A stretch of DNA of 64,000 nt from an uncultured Bacteroidales bacterium (GTDB lineage Bacteria > Bacteroidota > Bacteroidia > Bacteroidales > Paludibacteraceae), in assembly GCA_902799185.1 (NCBI GenBank), contig CADBZO010000010.1, positions 1-64,000 of the forward strand, in the 5' to 3' direction. The notes beneath the pieces are model-generated. The model was not told the origin of the DNA, made no database searches, and was given only the letters and a program-made list of their open reading frames with translations. Below, piece by piece: positions 42,051 to 50,480 of the stretch; positions within the stretch are counted from its first letter, which is position 1; every line of letters begins with the position of its first letter. The position numbers were made by a program, and so were the translations under genes.

Positions 42051-45000
42051 TTATGCTTTTTGAATATTTATATTCACGTTGTAGCCGTCCATCTCGATAG
42101 TCGAAAGACCGCTTTGCTCAAAGTCGAAAGTCGAAAGCTTCAATTCCGTAGCCAGCACTTGCGACGCTATATACTCACCGCAATGGAGGACGGCATTATG
42201 GATCTCCGGACGGTCTTCCAGCGTGATGGTGATGCGGTCGGTGATCTCCAGACCGGAGGACTTACGGAGGTTCTGGATGCGGTTGATGAGCTCGCGTGCT
42301 ATACCTTCTTCGATCAGTTCGTCGGTCAGTTCGATGTCGAGGGCAATGGTCAGAATACCGTTGTTCGCCACAAGCCAGCCAGGCATGTCCTCCGTGAGGA
42401 TCTCCACGTCCTCGGGAATCAATTCGTAATTCGTAATTCGTAATTCGTAATGGCCTTCTGCCTCCATTTGCGCGATCTGGTCTTGGTTCATCGCGTTGAT
42501 CTCGGCAGCTACGGCTTTCATCTGTGCACCGACTTTCTTGCCCAGCACTTTGAAGTTCGGTTTGATTTTCTTGACAAGACGTATCTCCGACTGCTCGGCA
42601 GGAACGATGACGAGTTCCTTGACGTTCACTTCGGATTTGATGAGGTCGGCAACGTGGAGCAGGGCATCAGTAGTCTCCTGGTCGGGCGTCGGGATGACAG
42701 CGCGTTGCAGCGGCTGGCGGACGTTCTTCTCGGCACGTTTGCGGAGGGAGAGGATAGTCGAGGTAGCCTGCTGCGCGAGGTACATCTGACGCTCCAGGGT
42801 CTTGTTGATGAGTGCTTCGTCGGCTTTGGGCCACGTGCTGAGGTGTACGGTCTCACCTGTCAAGTCGCGATAGAGCCGGTCGGCGTAGAACGGTGCGTTC
42901 GGTGCCATGAGTTGAGCCACGGTCTTGAGGCAGGTGTAGAGGGTTGTGTATGCCGCCTGCTTGTCGGCATTCATCTCGCCGCCCCAGAAACGCTTGCGGT
43001 TGAGGCGCACGTACCAGTTAGAGAGGTCGTCCTGCACGAAATCGCTGATGGCTCGTCCTGCTTTGGTAGGTTCGTAGGCCTCGTACGCCTCCGTCACCTC
43101 TTGGATGAGAGAGTTCAGTTTGCTCAATATCCAACGGTCAATCTCCTGGAAATCCTTTGTACCTTGTACATCGTTCTCTTGTACATTCCACCCGTCCACG
43201 TTCGCGTAGAGGGCGAAGAAACCGTAGGTATTGTAAAGCGTTCCGAAGAACTTGCGGCGCACTTCGTCCACTCCTTCGGGATCGAATTTCAGGTTCTCCC
43301 AGGGGCTGGAGTTGGTGAGCATGTACCAGCGTACGGGATCGGCTCCGTATTTGTCGAGCGCACCAAAGGGGTCAACGGCGTTGCCGAGGCGTTTGGACAT
43401 CTTGTTGCCGTTCTTGTCCAAGACGAGACCGTTGGAGATGACGTTTTTGTATGCCACCGTGCCCTCAATCATCGTGTGGATGGCATGGAGAGTGAAGAAC
43501 CAACCGCGTGTCTGGTCCACGCCTTCGGAGATGAAGTCTGCGGTGCGCGGCAGGTCTGCGTTCTCGAAGGGGTAGTGGTTCTGGGCGTACGGCATCGCGC
43601 CGGAGTCAAACCATACATCGATGAGGTCGAGTTCTCGCTTCATCGGCTTGCCGGACGGGGAAACCAAAACAATGCTATCCACGTAGGGGCGGTGCAGGTC
43701 AATGACCGAAGGGTCGTAGTTCGCCTTGCTGTAATCGCCCACTACGTGTTTCGGCCACGGGTTGGCTTTCATGAAACCCGCTTTGACAGATTTGTCTATC
43801 TCCTCAAACAACTCTTTGATACTGCCTATACATATTTCCTCGGAACCGTCCTCGGTGCGCCAGATAGGCAGCGGTGTGCCCCAATAGCGGCTACGGCTCA
43901 GGTTCCAGTCGTTGAGGTTGTTGAGCCACTGACCGAAACGGCCTGTTCCGGTGGATTCCGGCTGCCAGTTGATAGTCTTGTTGAGGGCAATCATCTTCTC
44001 GCGCGCCTTGGTCGATTTGATGAACCAACTGTCCAGCGGGTAATAGAGCACCGGTTTGTCGGTACGCCAGCAATGGGGGTACGAGTGTACGTGTTTCTCC
44101 GTGCGGAGGAGACGGCCGTCGGCTTTCATCTCCAAGCAGAGATGGAGGTCAAGCGACTCGGCTTTGGCTGCCGCAGCCTCGTCGTATTTGCCGTCCACAG
44201 TGAACTGCGGGTCGTAGGCGTTCTTCACCCATCGGCCGGCATACTTGCGGTAGAGTTCGTCGTTGACGTTCGCTTTGTACCACTCTTCGTCCAGGTCTTC
44301 GACATTCCAGTACTTACCCGTGAAATCCACCATCGGACGCGGACCGTTGGCTTTGGTCTGCATATACAGACCCGGCACGCCGGCAGCGTCCGCTACTTTC
44401 TTATCGTCGGCACCAAAGGTCGGTGCGATGTGCACGATACCCGTACCGTCCTCGGTGGTCACATAGTCACCGGGGATCACGCGGAACGCTCCTTCGCCCG
44501 GGTTGACCCACGGGAAGAGCGGTTCGTACTCCAAGCCGACAAGGTCTGTGCCTTTGCCACGCCAGACGATTTTAGGCTCCAGTGGTTTGCCTTCTTCGTC
44601 CGTTCCGCAGAGGTCTTTGGCGTACGCAGAGAGACGCGCCTCGGCGAGGATAATATGATCACCGGCTGGTGTCTCTACCTCGATATAATCGATTTTCGGG
44701 CCCACGCAGAGGGCAGTGTTGGAAGGCAAAGTCCACGGAGTAGTTGTCCAAGCGATGATGAAGCGGCCGTCTTTGACCTTAAAGCGTGCGGTGCAGGTCA
44801 GATCCTTCACGTCACGGTAACAGCCGGGCTGGTTCAGCTCGTGCGAAGAGAGTCCCGTTCCGGCAGCCGGCGAGTACGGCTGGATGGTATAACCCTTATA
44901 GAGGTAGCCCTTCTTGTACAGCTCTTTAAGCAGATACCAGAGGGTCTCGATATACTTGTTGTCATACGTGATATAGGGGTCGTCCAGATCCACCCAGTAG

Positions 45001-45419
45001 CCCATCTGTTTGGTGAGGTTGGTCCACTCCTTGGTGTATTTCATCACCTCGCGGCGGCAGGCGGCGTTGTACTCATCCACAGAGATCTTCTTGCCGATGT
45101 CCTCTTTGGTGATACCAAGCATCTTCTCCACGCCTAACTCCACCGGCAGACCGTGGGTGTCCCATCCGGCTTTGCGGCGTACCTGGAAGCCCTGCATCGT
45201 CTTGAAACGGCAGAAGGTATCCTTGATAGTACGCGCCATAACATGGTGGATACCCGGCATGCCGTTCGCCGAGGGAGGTCCCTCAAAAAACAAAAACTGC
45301 GGATGACCCTCACGGGTAGTCACGCTTTTCTCAAATAGTCCTTCTTTCTCCCACTGCGCTAACACCTCGCGGCTCAGCGCAGCCAAATCCAATCGTTTGT
45401 ATTCGTTAAATTTTTTCAT
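42051..45419 (-). CDS. ileS: Isoleucyl-tRNA synthetase, 1122 aa
   Basis: Charges tRNA-Ile. The class I signatures are present: HIGH-type motif in ANGMPGIHHVMARTIKDTFC (about residue 55) and KMSKR in DKNGNKMSKRLGNAVDPFG (about 680). The editing domain lies between, and the anticodon-binding region follows; no C-terminal zinc finger is evident, as in the eukaryotic-like type. Two in-frame repeat insertions are visible: NVQENDVQGTKDFQ (about residues 742-754) and HYELRITNYELIPED (about 989-1000), built from TTGTACA- and AATTCGT-type heptamers found also between genes. Length is larger than E. coli IleRS but usual for the group. Confidence 0.97.
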   Translation of the reverse strand: MKKFNEYKRLDLAALSREVLAQWEKEGLFEKSVTTREGHPQFLFFEGPPSANGMPGIHHVMARTIKDTFCRFKTMQGFQVRRKAGWDTHGLPVELGVEKMLGITKEDIGKKISVDEYNAACRREVMKYTKEWTNLTKQMGYWVDLDDPYITYDNKYIETLWYLLKELYKKGYLYKGYTIQPYSPAAGTGLSSHELNQPGCYRDVKDLTCTARFKVKDGRFIIAWTTTPWTLPSNTALCVGPKIDYIEVETPAGDHIILAEARLSAYAKDLCGTDEEGKPLEPKIVWRGKGTDLVGLEYEPLFPWVNPGEGAFRVIPGDYVTTEDGTGIVHIAPTFGADDKKVADAAGVPGLYMQTKANGPRPMVDFTGKYWNVEDLDEEWYKANVNDELYRKYAGRWVKNAYDPQFTVDGKYDEAAAAKAESLDLHLCLEMKADGRLLRTEKHVHSYPHCWRTDKPVLYYPLDSWFIKSTKAREKMIALNKTINWQPESTGTGRFGQWLNNLNDWNLSRSRYWGTPLPIWRTEDGSEEICIGSIKELFEEIDKSVKAGFMKANPWPKHVVGDYSKANYDPSVIDLHRPYVDSIVLVSPSGKPMKRELDLIDVWFDSGAMPYAQNHYPFENADLPRTADFISEGVDQTRGWFFTLHAIHTMIEGTVAYKNVISNGLVLDKNGNKMSKRLGNAVDPFGALDKYGADPVRWYMLTNSSPWENLKFDPEGVDEVRRKFFGTLYNTYGFFALYANVDGWNVQENDVQGTKDFQEIDRWILSKLNSLIQEVTEAYEAYEPTKAGRAISDFVQDDLSNWYVRLNRKRFWGGEMNADKQAAYTTLYTCLKTVAQLMAPNAPFYADRLYRDLTGETVHLSTWPKADEALINKTLERQMYLAQQATSTILSLRKRAEKNVRQPLQRAVIPTPDQETTDALLHVADLIKSEVNVKELVIVPAEQSEIRLVKKIKPNFKVLGKKVGAQMKAVAAEINAMNQDQIAQMEAEGHYELRITNYELIPEDVEILTEDMPGWLVANNGILTIALDIELTDELIEEGIARELINRIQNLRKSSGLEITDRITITLEDRPEIHNAVLHCGEYIASQVLATELKLSTFDFEQSGLSTIEMDGYNVNINIQKA

Positions 45420-45464
45420 ATATAATGTTTATTCGTTTGCGAACTTTCTATTCAAAAACCCCAT

Positions 45465-46379
45465 TCACATCTTGCTTAACAATTCGTCCGTAGTCCATTC
45501 CATACGGTTGAAACCGAACCACTTTTTGCCGAGGTCTTTGAGACTCGCACCTACATGATAGACCGTATCGTCTATGCACAGGAACCGGTCATGCGCACGG
45601 TCGAACTGCTCTACCTCTATCGGCGCATACTGCGCGTTGTGCTTCTCAAAATCCAAAGTCAGTTGGTGAGAAATGTTCCGGGTGTAAATCTTTGCCGACA
45701 CGCCTTTGTCCCGTTTGTCCAGCATAGCAAGAACGCTATCGTCCACATAGTTGTCAATCAGCACAATGCGTTTATTCGCCTCGCGTATGCGGTCATTGAT
45801 AAACGTGTATGCATCAAATATCTGCCCGTCAAAGAAGATGCCCTGTTCCGGCTTGACACTGCCGTCATCCAGACGCCGGAAGACTTCCTCTAATTTATGA
45901 TCCGTTTCTATTTGGTGTGCGTTGAGTGCCAACTGGTTGCGCTCCATAACCTCCAAGCGTTGGAACACCTGCGCATTGGACGCAATGAAATGGCGCATTG
46001 CCGTGAATGCATCCATAATATGAATGCTCACATTGACAGCCGTCTCACTACGTAGAACAGTGGATAACATCGCTACTCCCTGCTCAGTAAACACATATGG
46101 GAAGACAGTAGAATGTTTAAGCGCTTGCAACCGGTCGCAATTTGCGACCAGTTCAGTTGTCTCATTCTCTGTGAGTTGAAAACGGAAATGTATAGGGAAA
46201 CGCTCTATATTACGTTTTACTTGCTCATTGAGACGTTTGGTATCCACACCATATAACCGCGCCAAATCGCGGTCAAGCATAACTTGCTTGCCACGGATTA
46301 CTTGAATAAGATTTTCTATCTTTTCCAATGGCTGTGATTGCTCGGCTTCTATATTTATTATGTCGTTCTTTTTCGCCAT
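45465..46379 (-). CDS. ORF6N-domain protein, 304 aa
   Basis: The N-terminal ORF6N DNA-binding domain (about residues 18-110) shows VIRGKQVMLDRDLARLYGVD, NEQVKRNIERFPIHFRFQLT and FPYVFTEQGVAMLSTVLRSE. The C-terminal half (FFDGQIFDAYTFINDRIREA, NKRIVLIDNYVDDSVLAMLD, then DRFLCIDDTVYHVGASLKDL) resembles the PLD-like extension of this family. ORF6N proteins are abundant in phages and mobile elements of Bacteroidota; regulatory or defence roles are suspected. It has the accessory-type promoter at 46517-46487. Its coding sequence contains a 17-bp palindrome (46133-46149) related to the triple palindrome at 53.3 kb. Confidence 0.92.
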   Translation of the reverse strand: MAKKNDIINIEAEQSQPLEKIENLIQVIRGKQVMLDRDLARLYGVDTKRLNEQVKRNIERFPIHFRFQLTENETTELVANCDRLQALKHSTVFPYVFTEQGVAMLSTVLRSETAVNVSIHIMDAFTAMRHFIASNAQVFQRLEVMERNQLALNAHQIETDHKLEEVFRRLDDGSVKPEQGIFFDGQIFDAYTFINDRIREANKRIVLIDNYVDDSVLAMLDKRDKGVSAKIYTRNISHQLTLDFEKHNAQYAPIEVEQFDRAHDRFLCIDDTVYHVGASLKDLGKKWFGFNRMEWTTDELLSKM

Positions 46380-46486
46380 AATGGTATTTTCATTTTTTGC
46401 TTATCATTGAACACGACGCATAACTTATACGCGTTATTCGAAGCAAATACTAATCTCATTTTACAAGTCAAGAACCTTTGCGGGCG

Positions 46487-46517
46487 CAAAGGTACTACTT
46501 TTTTCTGACATATGCAA
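46487..46517 (-). promoter_or_regulatory. Promoter of the ORF6N gene
   Basis: TTG (46517-46515), spacer of 20 bp, TACCTTTG (46494-46487) on the minus strand, with the shared spacer motifs TATGTCA and AAGTAG. Confidence 0.85.
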
Positions 46518-46542
46518 GAAGAAAGAGATTTTTTGAGAAAAA

Positions 46543-47898
46543 TCATTCCAGATGCAGTTTGCGGCGGGAGGCGAGGAGGACTACCACGGCCGTGAGAGCA
46601 GCCAGGAAATCACTGATAGGGATAGACCACCACACGCCGTTGACGGGATCGGCGAAAAGGGTGGGCAGCCAGAGTGTCAAAGGAATGAGATAGAGCACCT
46701 GGCGGGTGAGGCTGAGGAAGATTGACTTGCCGGCCTGACCGATAGAGGTGAAGAGGTTACCGGTGACCATCTGGAAGCCGATAATGAGCATGGTGGAACA
46801 GATGATACGCATGGGTCTGACGGTCATAGCGATAAGCGCTTCGTCATGGGTGAAGACCTCCGTCACGGCCCTCGGAAAACACTCGCCGAGGACAAAGACG
46901 ACAGCCATCACTCCCGTGGCATACAAACAGGTGAGGTAGAACGAGCGCAGCATACGGTCGTAATGGCGTGCGCCGTAGTTATATCCGGCGATAGGCTGCA
47001 TGCCTTGGTTCAGACCCATCACCATCATCGCAAAAACGAAAGTCATCCGGTTGATCACGCCGTAGGAGGCTATGGCCAAGTCCCCGCCGAAATTCTTCAA
47101 CTGGTTATTGATGATGATGACCACAAAACAATGGGCGATGTTATAGAGAAAAGGTGCCATGCCTATCGCCAACGCACGGGTGGTTATATGACGGTTCAGA
47201 CGCCAAATTCCTCGATGAAACCGGACTAACTCGTTCTTGTCCATGAACTTGGTGAACTGCCAGACGACGGCTACCGCCTGGCTGATGACGGTAGCCAGAG
47301 CTGCGCCACGGACGCCCATGTCCAGACCGAAAATGAATATCGGGTCAAGGATGATATTGACCGTCACCGCCACAATCGTAGCCGTCATGGAGAAACGCGG
47401 GTGCCCCGACGAACGGAGCATGGCGTTGAGGCCGAAATAAATATGCGTGAGGATATTGCCGTATAAGATAATCTCCATGTACTCATGCGCATACAGCAGG
47501 GTGTCCTCGCTGGCACCGAAAGCCATCAGGATAGGATCGAGCCATATTAGTCCCACCGCCATGACGATAGCCGAAAGGATGATATTCATGACGATGACGT
47601 TGCCCAAGACGCGGTTGGCGCGCTCGTAGTCTTTCTCGCCCAGATAGATTGCCAGGAGCGAAGAGGCGCCCACTCCGACAAGGCTGCCAAAGGCGGCGCA
47701 GATATCCATGAACGGCTTCGCCACCGTCAGCGCACCGAGTGCCAAGGCACCGCAGCCATGACCGATATAGATGCTATCAACGATGTTATATAGCGAACTC
47801 GCCGTCATCGCAATGATGGCGGGCAGGGCGTACTTCCAGAGAAGCTGGTGTACCGGTACTGTTCCGAGTTCGGCGGTTCTGTTCATGAAACGGTTCAA
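46543..47898 (-). CDS. MATE-family efflux transporter, 451 aa
   Basis: Inner-membrane multidrug/sodium antiporter of the MATE family, with twelve predicted segments. The opening LLWKYALPAIIAMTASSLYN and IVDSIYIGHGCGALALGALT is characteristic, as is the mirrored second half (LAIASYGVINRMTFVFAMMV, then MGLNQGMQPIAGYNYGARHY). Substrate unknown. Its ATG overlaps the stop of the mrp gene by four bases (47895-47898), so the pair is translationally coupled. The ORF extends to the edge of the ORF6N promoter region. Confidence 0.94.
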   Translation of the reverse strand: MNRFMNRTAELGTVPVHQLLWKYALPAIIAMTASSLYNIVDSIYIGHGCGALALGALTVAKPFMDICAAFGSLVGVGASSLLAIYLGEKDYERANRVLGNVIVMNIILSAIVMAVGLIWLDPILMAFGASEDTLLYAHEYMEIILYGNILTHIYFGLNAMLRSSGHPRFSMTATIVAVTVNIILDPIFIFGLDMGVRGAALATVISQAVAVVWQFTKFMDKNELVRFHRGIWRLNRHITTRALAIGMAPFLYNIAHCFVVIIINNQLKNFGGDLAIASYGVINRMTFVFAMMVMGLNQGMQPIAGYNYGARHYDRMLRSFYLTCLYATGVMAVVFVLGECFPRAVTEVFTHDEALIAMTVRPMRIICSTMLIIGFQMVTGNLFTSIGQAGKSIFLSLTRQVLYLIPLTLWLPTLFADPVNGVWWSIPISDFLAALTAVVVLLASRRKLHLE

Positions 47899-48950
47899 CT
47901 CTTTAACAGTTTGTCCGCTATGCGGTCAAACTCCATGGCTGCCGGATGACCGGCTTGCAGGGCAATGGGGGTTCCTTCATCGCCTCCCTCGCGGATGGAT
48001 TGAACCAACGGAATCTGCCCCAAAAGCGGGATTTGGAGTTCTTCAGCGAGAGCTTTTCCTCCGTCCTTGCCGAAGATATAATACTTGTTATTCGGCAGTT
48101 CGGCGGGGGTGAACCACGCCATATTCTCAATGAGACCGAGGATAGGCACGTTCACTTTCTCGTTGCGGAACATCTCCACACCTTTGCGGGCATCGACAAG
48201 CGCTACGGGTTGCGGGGTGGTGACGACGATAGCACCGGTCAGCTGCAGCTCGGAGATGAGTGTCAGATGGATGTCACTGGTGCCCGGCGGGAGGTCGATG
48301 AGGAAATAATCGAGTTCACCCCAATGGGCATCTTCGATGAGCTGTTTGATAGCGTTCGACGCCATTCCGCCTCGCCAGATAACCGCGCTCTCGGGGTTGA
48401 CGAAGAATCCGATAGAGAGCATCTTCACGCCGTACTGCTCAATAGGCTCGATGAGCGTGCGACCCTCTTCCTCCACCGAGTACGGACGTGCGTCCTCGCA
48501 TCGAAACATCTTCGGCATCGAAGGACCATGGATATCAGCGTCCAGCAGTCCTACCGAGAAACCTCTGTTAGCCAGAGCGACAGCGAGGTTAGCCGCCACC
48601 GTGGACTTGCCTACTCCGCCCTTGCCGCTATGCACGGCGATGATATTTTTGGCGCGGATGGGACCGCTCTTCGTCCCCCTCCCTTGAGGGGAGGGATGGG
48701 GAGGGGTTTTGGTATGTATATGTATATGTGCCGTGATGTTGGAGTCGATATAGGTCTTGAGTGCCGCCTCGGAGGCTTTCACCACCGATTTCATAAAGGG
48801 GTCGTTGTCCTTCGGGAAAATCAACGAGAACGACACTTCGAAACCGGAGATACGGATATCGTCCTCCAGCATCCCGCTCTCTATGAGGTCCTTACCCGTC
48901 CCCGGGTACCGCACATGCCGAAGAGCATCTATTACTTGTTGTGGATACAT
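47895..48950 (-). CDS. mrp: Mrp/NBP35-type Fe-S cluster carrier ATPase, 351 aa
   Basis: An N-terminal MIP18/DUF59 domain (about residues 1-75) precedes a P-loop ATPase with IIAVHSGKGGVGKSTVAANL and LLDADIHGPSMPKMF, and the DLPPGTSDIHLTLI switch region. It carries Fe-S clusters to apoproteins; the family CxxC motif of some members is not evident here. The connector residues about 81-94 (TKTPPHPSPQGRGTKSG) are encoded by the C-rich palindromic repeat at 48668-48708, so the insertion sits between domains. The gene is directly upstream of the MATE gene. Confidence 0.94.
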   Translation of the reverse strand: MYPQQVIDALRHVRYPGTGKDLIESGMLEDDIRISGFEVSFSLIFPKDNDPFMKSVVKASEAALKTYIDSNITAHIHIHTKTPPHPSPQGRGTKSGPIRAKNIIAVHSGKGGVGKSTVAANLAVALANRGFSVGLLDADIHGPSMPKMFRCEDARPYSVEEEGRTLIEPIEQYGVKMLSIGFFVNPESAVIWRGGMASNAIKQLIEDAHWGELDYFLIDLPPGTSDIHLTLISELQLTGAIVVTTPQPVALVDARKGVEMFRNEKVNVPILGLIENMAWFTPAELPNNKYYIFGKDGGKALAEELQIPLLGQIPLVQSIREGGDEGTPIALQAGHPAAMEFDRIADKLLKS

Positions 48951-48982
48951 GAAAAATATTTACGATTTACAGATTTAACGAG

Positions 48983-49600
48983 TTATTTTTGATATTCTTG
49001 TACGGCTTGAATGATAGTCTTTTTCATGTCTTCCCATGAAGTATCAAGGAACATCCGAGGCGTATCTTGCATTTCTGCATCCTCGAAATATGTCATACTC
49101 AAGAGCGCACGATATTCAGAATGCTCCGGATACTTCTTTTTATAGAAGTCCATTATTTCGGTTATGGAGTAATGCCGTAGTAATACATACAGATCTATGA
49201 AATCCTTGCGCGTTCCCCGACCGATAATAGCATTCACTTTCATAGCCGCAATATCCTTGTCCGATGCCAGCACGAAACCATCCCCCAGTATGGGATTGTC
49301 TATCCACTCATAACGACTATAATCGACAAAATCAACCTTCACTCCCTCTATCACCATCTGCAAAACCAAGTTTGAACGGTTATGTACCGTTCCTTTTCCT
49401 TCTGTACTCGCCATAGCGATCAGTTCATCTTTGTCTTGTGGTAAACGCCCGAAAAAGTCCAAATCAATGGATTGCCTATGACCATATTGGAGCGCCAAAG
49501 CGGTGCCTCCCACCAGCCGTGTTTCCCGTAACTCAGGATGAGCGGAAAGGCGTTTTAAGAGTTCCAAAGTGTTGGGTTGGATTGTCTGAATTGCCAGCAT
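48983..49600 (-). CDS. AbiEii/AbiGii-type nucleotidyltransferase, 205 aa
   Basis: The nucleotidyltransferase core is visible as LVGGTALALQYGHRQSIDLD then FFGRLP, followed by VKVDFVDYSRYEWIDNPILG and LASDKDIAAMKVNAIIGRGT, RKDFIDLYVLL, the signature of AbiEii toxins (type IV toxin-antitoxin and abortive infection). It overlaps the 3' end of the DUF6922-like gene by 46 bp in a different frame and shares its promoter. Likely a phage-defence or stabilisation pair; activity was not tested by anything in the sequence. Confidence 0.9.
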   Translation of the reverse strand: MLAIQTIQPNTLELLKRLSAHPELRETRLVGGTALALQYGHRQSIDLDFFGRLPQDKDELIAMASTEGKGTVHNRSNLVLQMVIEGVKVDFVDYSRYEWIDNPILGDGFVLASDKDIAAMKVNAIIGRGTRKDFIDLYVLLRHYSITEIMDFYKKKYPEHSEYRALLSMTYFEDAEMQDTPRMFLDTSWEDMKKTIIQAVQEYQK

Positions 49601-49860
49601 CGATAATCTTCTTTTGGGGTATTGGACATGGCACAGATAAACGAAAGTGCCATTGGGTCAAGCGTACGGAGGCGCTTGCAATCCGCTACAATCCGCTCCA
49701 TACCATAATAGTCACGAGTGAGCCGCCAGTCTTGCAATGTGCCATGCTCCAACACACGCTGAATCAGGCCGGCAGAGTGGCGCTCCGGGTCAATATGTTC
49801 CCTATCTATATCCCAAAAAAGGACGGGCGTTAATTGCGATATATAGGAGTATGCGGACAT
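49555..49860 (-). CDS. DUF6922-like antitoxin-type protein, 101 aa
   Basis: Reads SQLTPVLFWDIDREHIDPER, then HSAGLIQRVLEHGTLQDWRL and TRDYYGMERIVADCKRLRTL, the pattern of small DUF6922 proteins that precede AbiEii genes in Bacteroidota (LFWD..., V-L-E-x-G-T-L-x-D-W). It is the first gene of the pair and presumably the antitoxin, or a substrate-binding partner. A promoter (49911-49881) lies 20 bp upstream of the ATG. Confidence 0.85.
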   Translation of the reverse strand: MSAYSYISQLTPVLFWDIDREHIDPERHSAGLIQRVLEHGTLQDWRLTRDYYGMERIVADCKRLRTLDPMALSFICAMSNTPKEDYRCWQFRQSNPTLWNS

Positions 49861-49880
49861 TGATTATACATTTGCGGGTA

Positions 49881-49911
49881 CAAAGGTACTGCTTTTTTTT
49901 GACATATGCAA
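49881..49911 (-). promoter_or_regulatory. Promoter of the AbiEii-type pair
   Basis: TTG (49911-49909), 20-bp spacer, TACCTTTG (49888-49881) on the minus strand. Confidence 0.85.
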
Positions 49912-49969
49912 GAAAAAAAGCAAGGTCTTATCGCTTTTCGCTCATTTTCTACCATTTGCGTACCCCCTA

Positions 49970-50125
49970 TCGGAGGCATTTCGGAGTAATCTCGGAGTAA
50001 TGTCGGAGGCAAGTGCTATAAAAGCCCCGTACGCTCCACTCCCAAAAGTTTCCGATTATTAAGATTTGTGCATTATACCAAGGTCAGCCCGTTGTCCTTA
50101 AACTGTCCTTAAGTTGTCCTTGGCT
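49970..50125. repeat. Two 11-bp direct-repeat clusters around a CCGATTATTAAGATTT motif
   Basis: Four 11-mers (TCGGAGGCATT, TCGGAGTAATC, TCGGAGTAATG, TCGGAGGCAAG) fill 49970-50013 exactly. The motif AAAAGTTTCCGATTATTAAG, continuing ATTT, occupies 50044-50067. Three more 11-mers (TGTCCTTAAAC, TGTCCTTAAGT, TGTCCTTGGCT) fill 50093-50125. The layout recurs at 57922-58065. Confidence 0.9.
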
Positions 50126-50130
50126 CGTTT

Positions 50131-50218
50131 TCGGAAGATGATCCCGTGATGCTCCTGCGCTTCCTTTTTAATTGGCTTGTGCTTCCAATCACCTTACCAT
50201 CACGGGACCATCTTCCGA
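50131..50218. other. Long imperfect inverted repeat
   Basis: Arms 50131-50151 (TCGGAAGATGATCCCGTGAT, then G) and 50198-50218 pair with one mismatch over 21 bp; the 46-nt loop contains a further ATTGG/CCAAT hairpin. It could be a structured RNA or a protein-binding cruciform upstream of htrA. No ORF covers it convincingly. Confidence 0.8.
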
Positions 50219-50407
50219 GAAACATACAACAGCAATACAACCAGAACCAAGCGGAGTACCGATAAACACTCCGATAGAAGTTGAATTATTAAGATTCCTC
50301 AATAACGCAAGCAGACGGACATTTCTGCGCTTACCTGCCGCACACGAGAGACATATGAGACAGGTACCTGACGATAGACCGATTGGATAGAGACGAACAC
50401 CATGCCT

Positions 50408-50446
50408 AAATCTTAATAATCGGTCTCTATTTGGCACGGAGTTTGT
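50408..50446 (+). promoter_or_regulatory. Candidate sigma-54 promoter of htrA with inverted motif copy
   Basis: TGGCACG (50432-50438), four bases, TTGT (50443-50446) fits the -24/-12 consensus TGGCACG-N4-TTGC with one change at the last base. The reverse complement of CCGATTATTAAGATTT ends at 50423, immediately upstream; other copies are at 50052 and, partial, 50283. The htrA ATG lies 35 bp past the -12 element. Confidence 0.5.
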
Positions 50447-50480
50447 AACAGAGTACTTGCAACTAAAATTATTCGAAACT

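Noticed and set aside
42450..45137. 895-codon plus-strand ORF opposite ileS
   Set aside because: Antisense shadow of a GC-rich conserved gene; no signal or domain pattern of its own.
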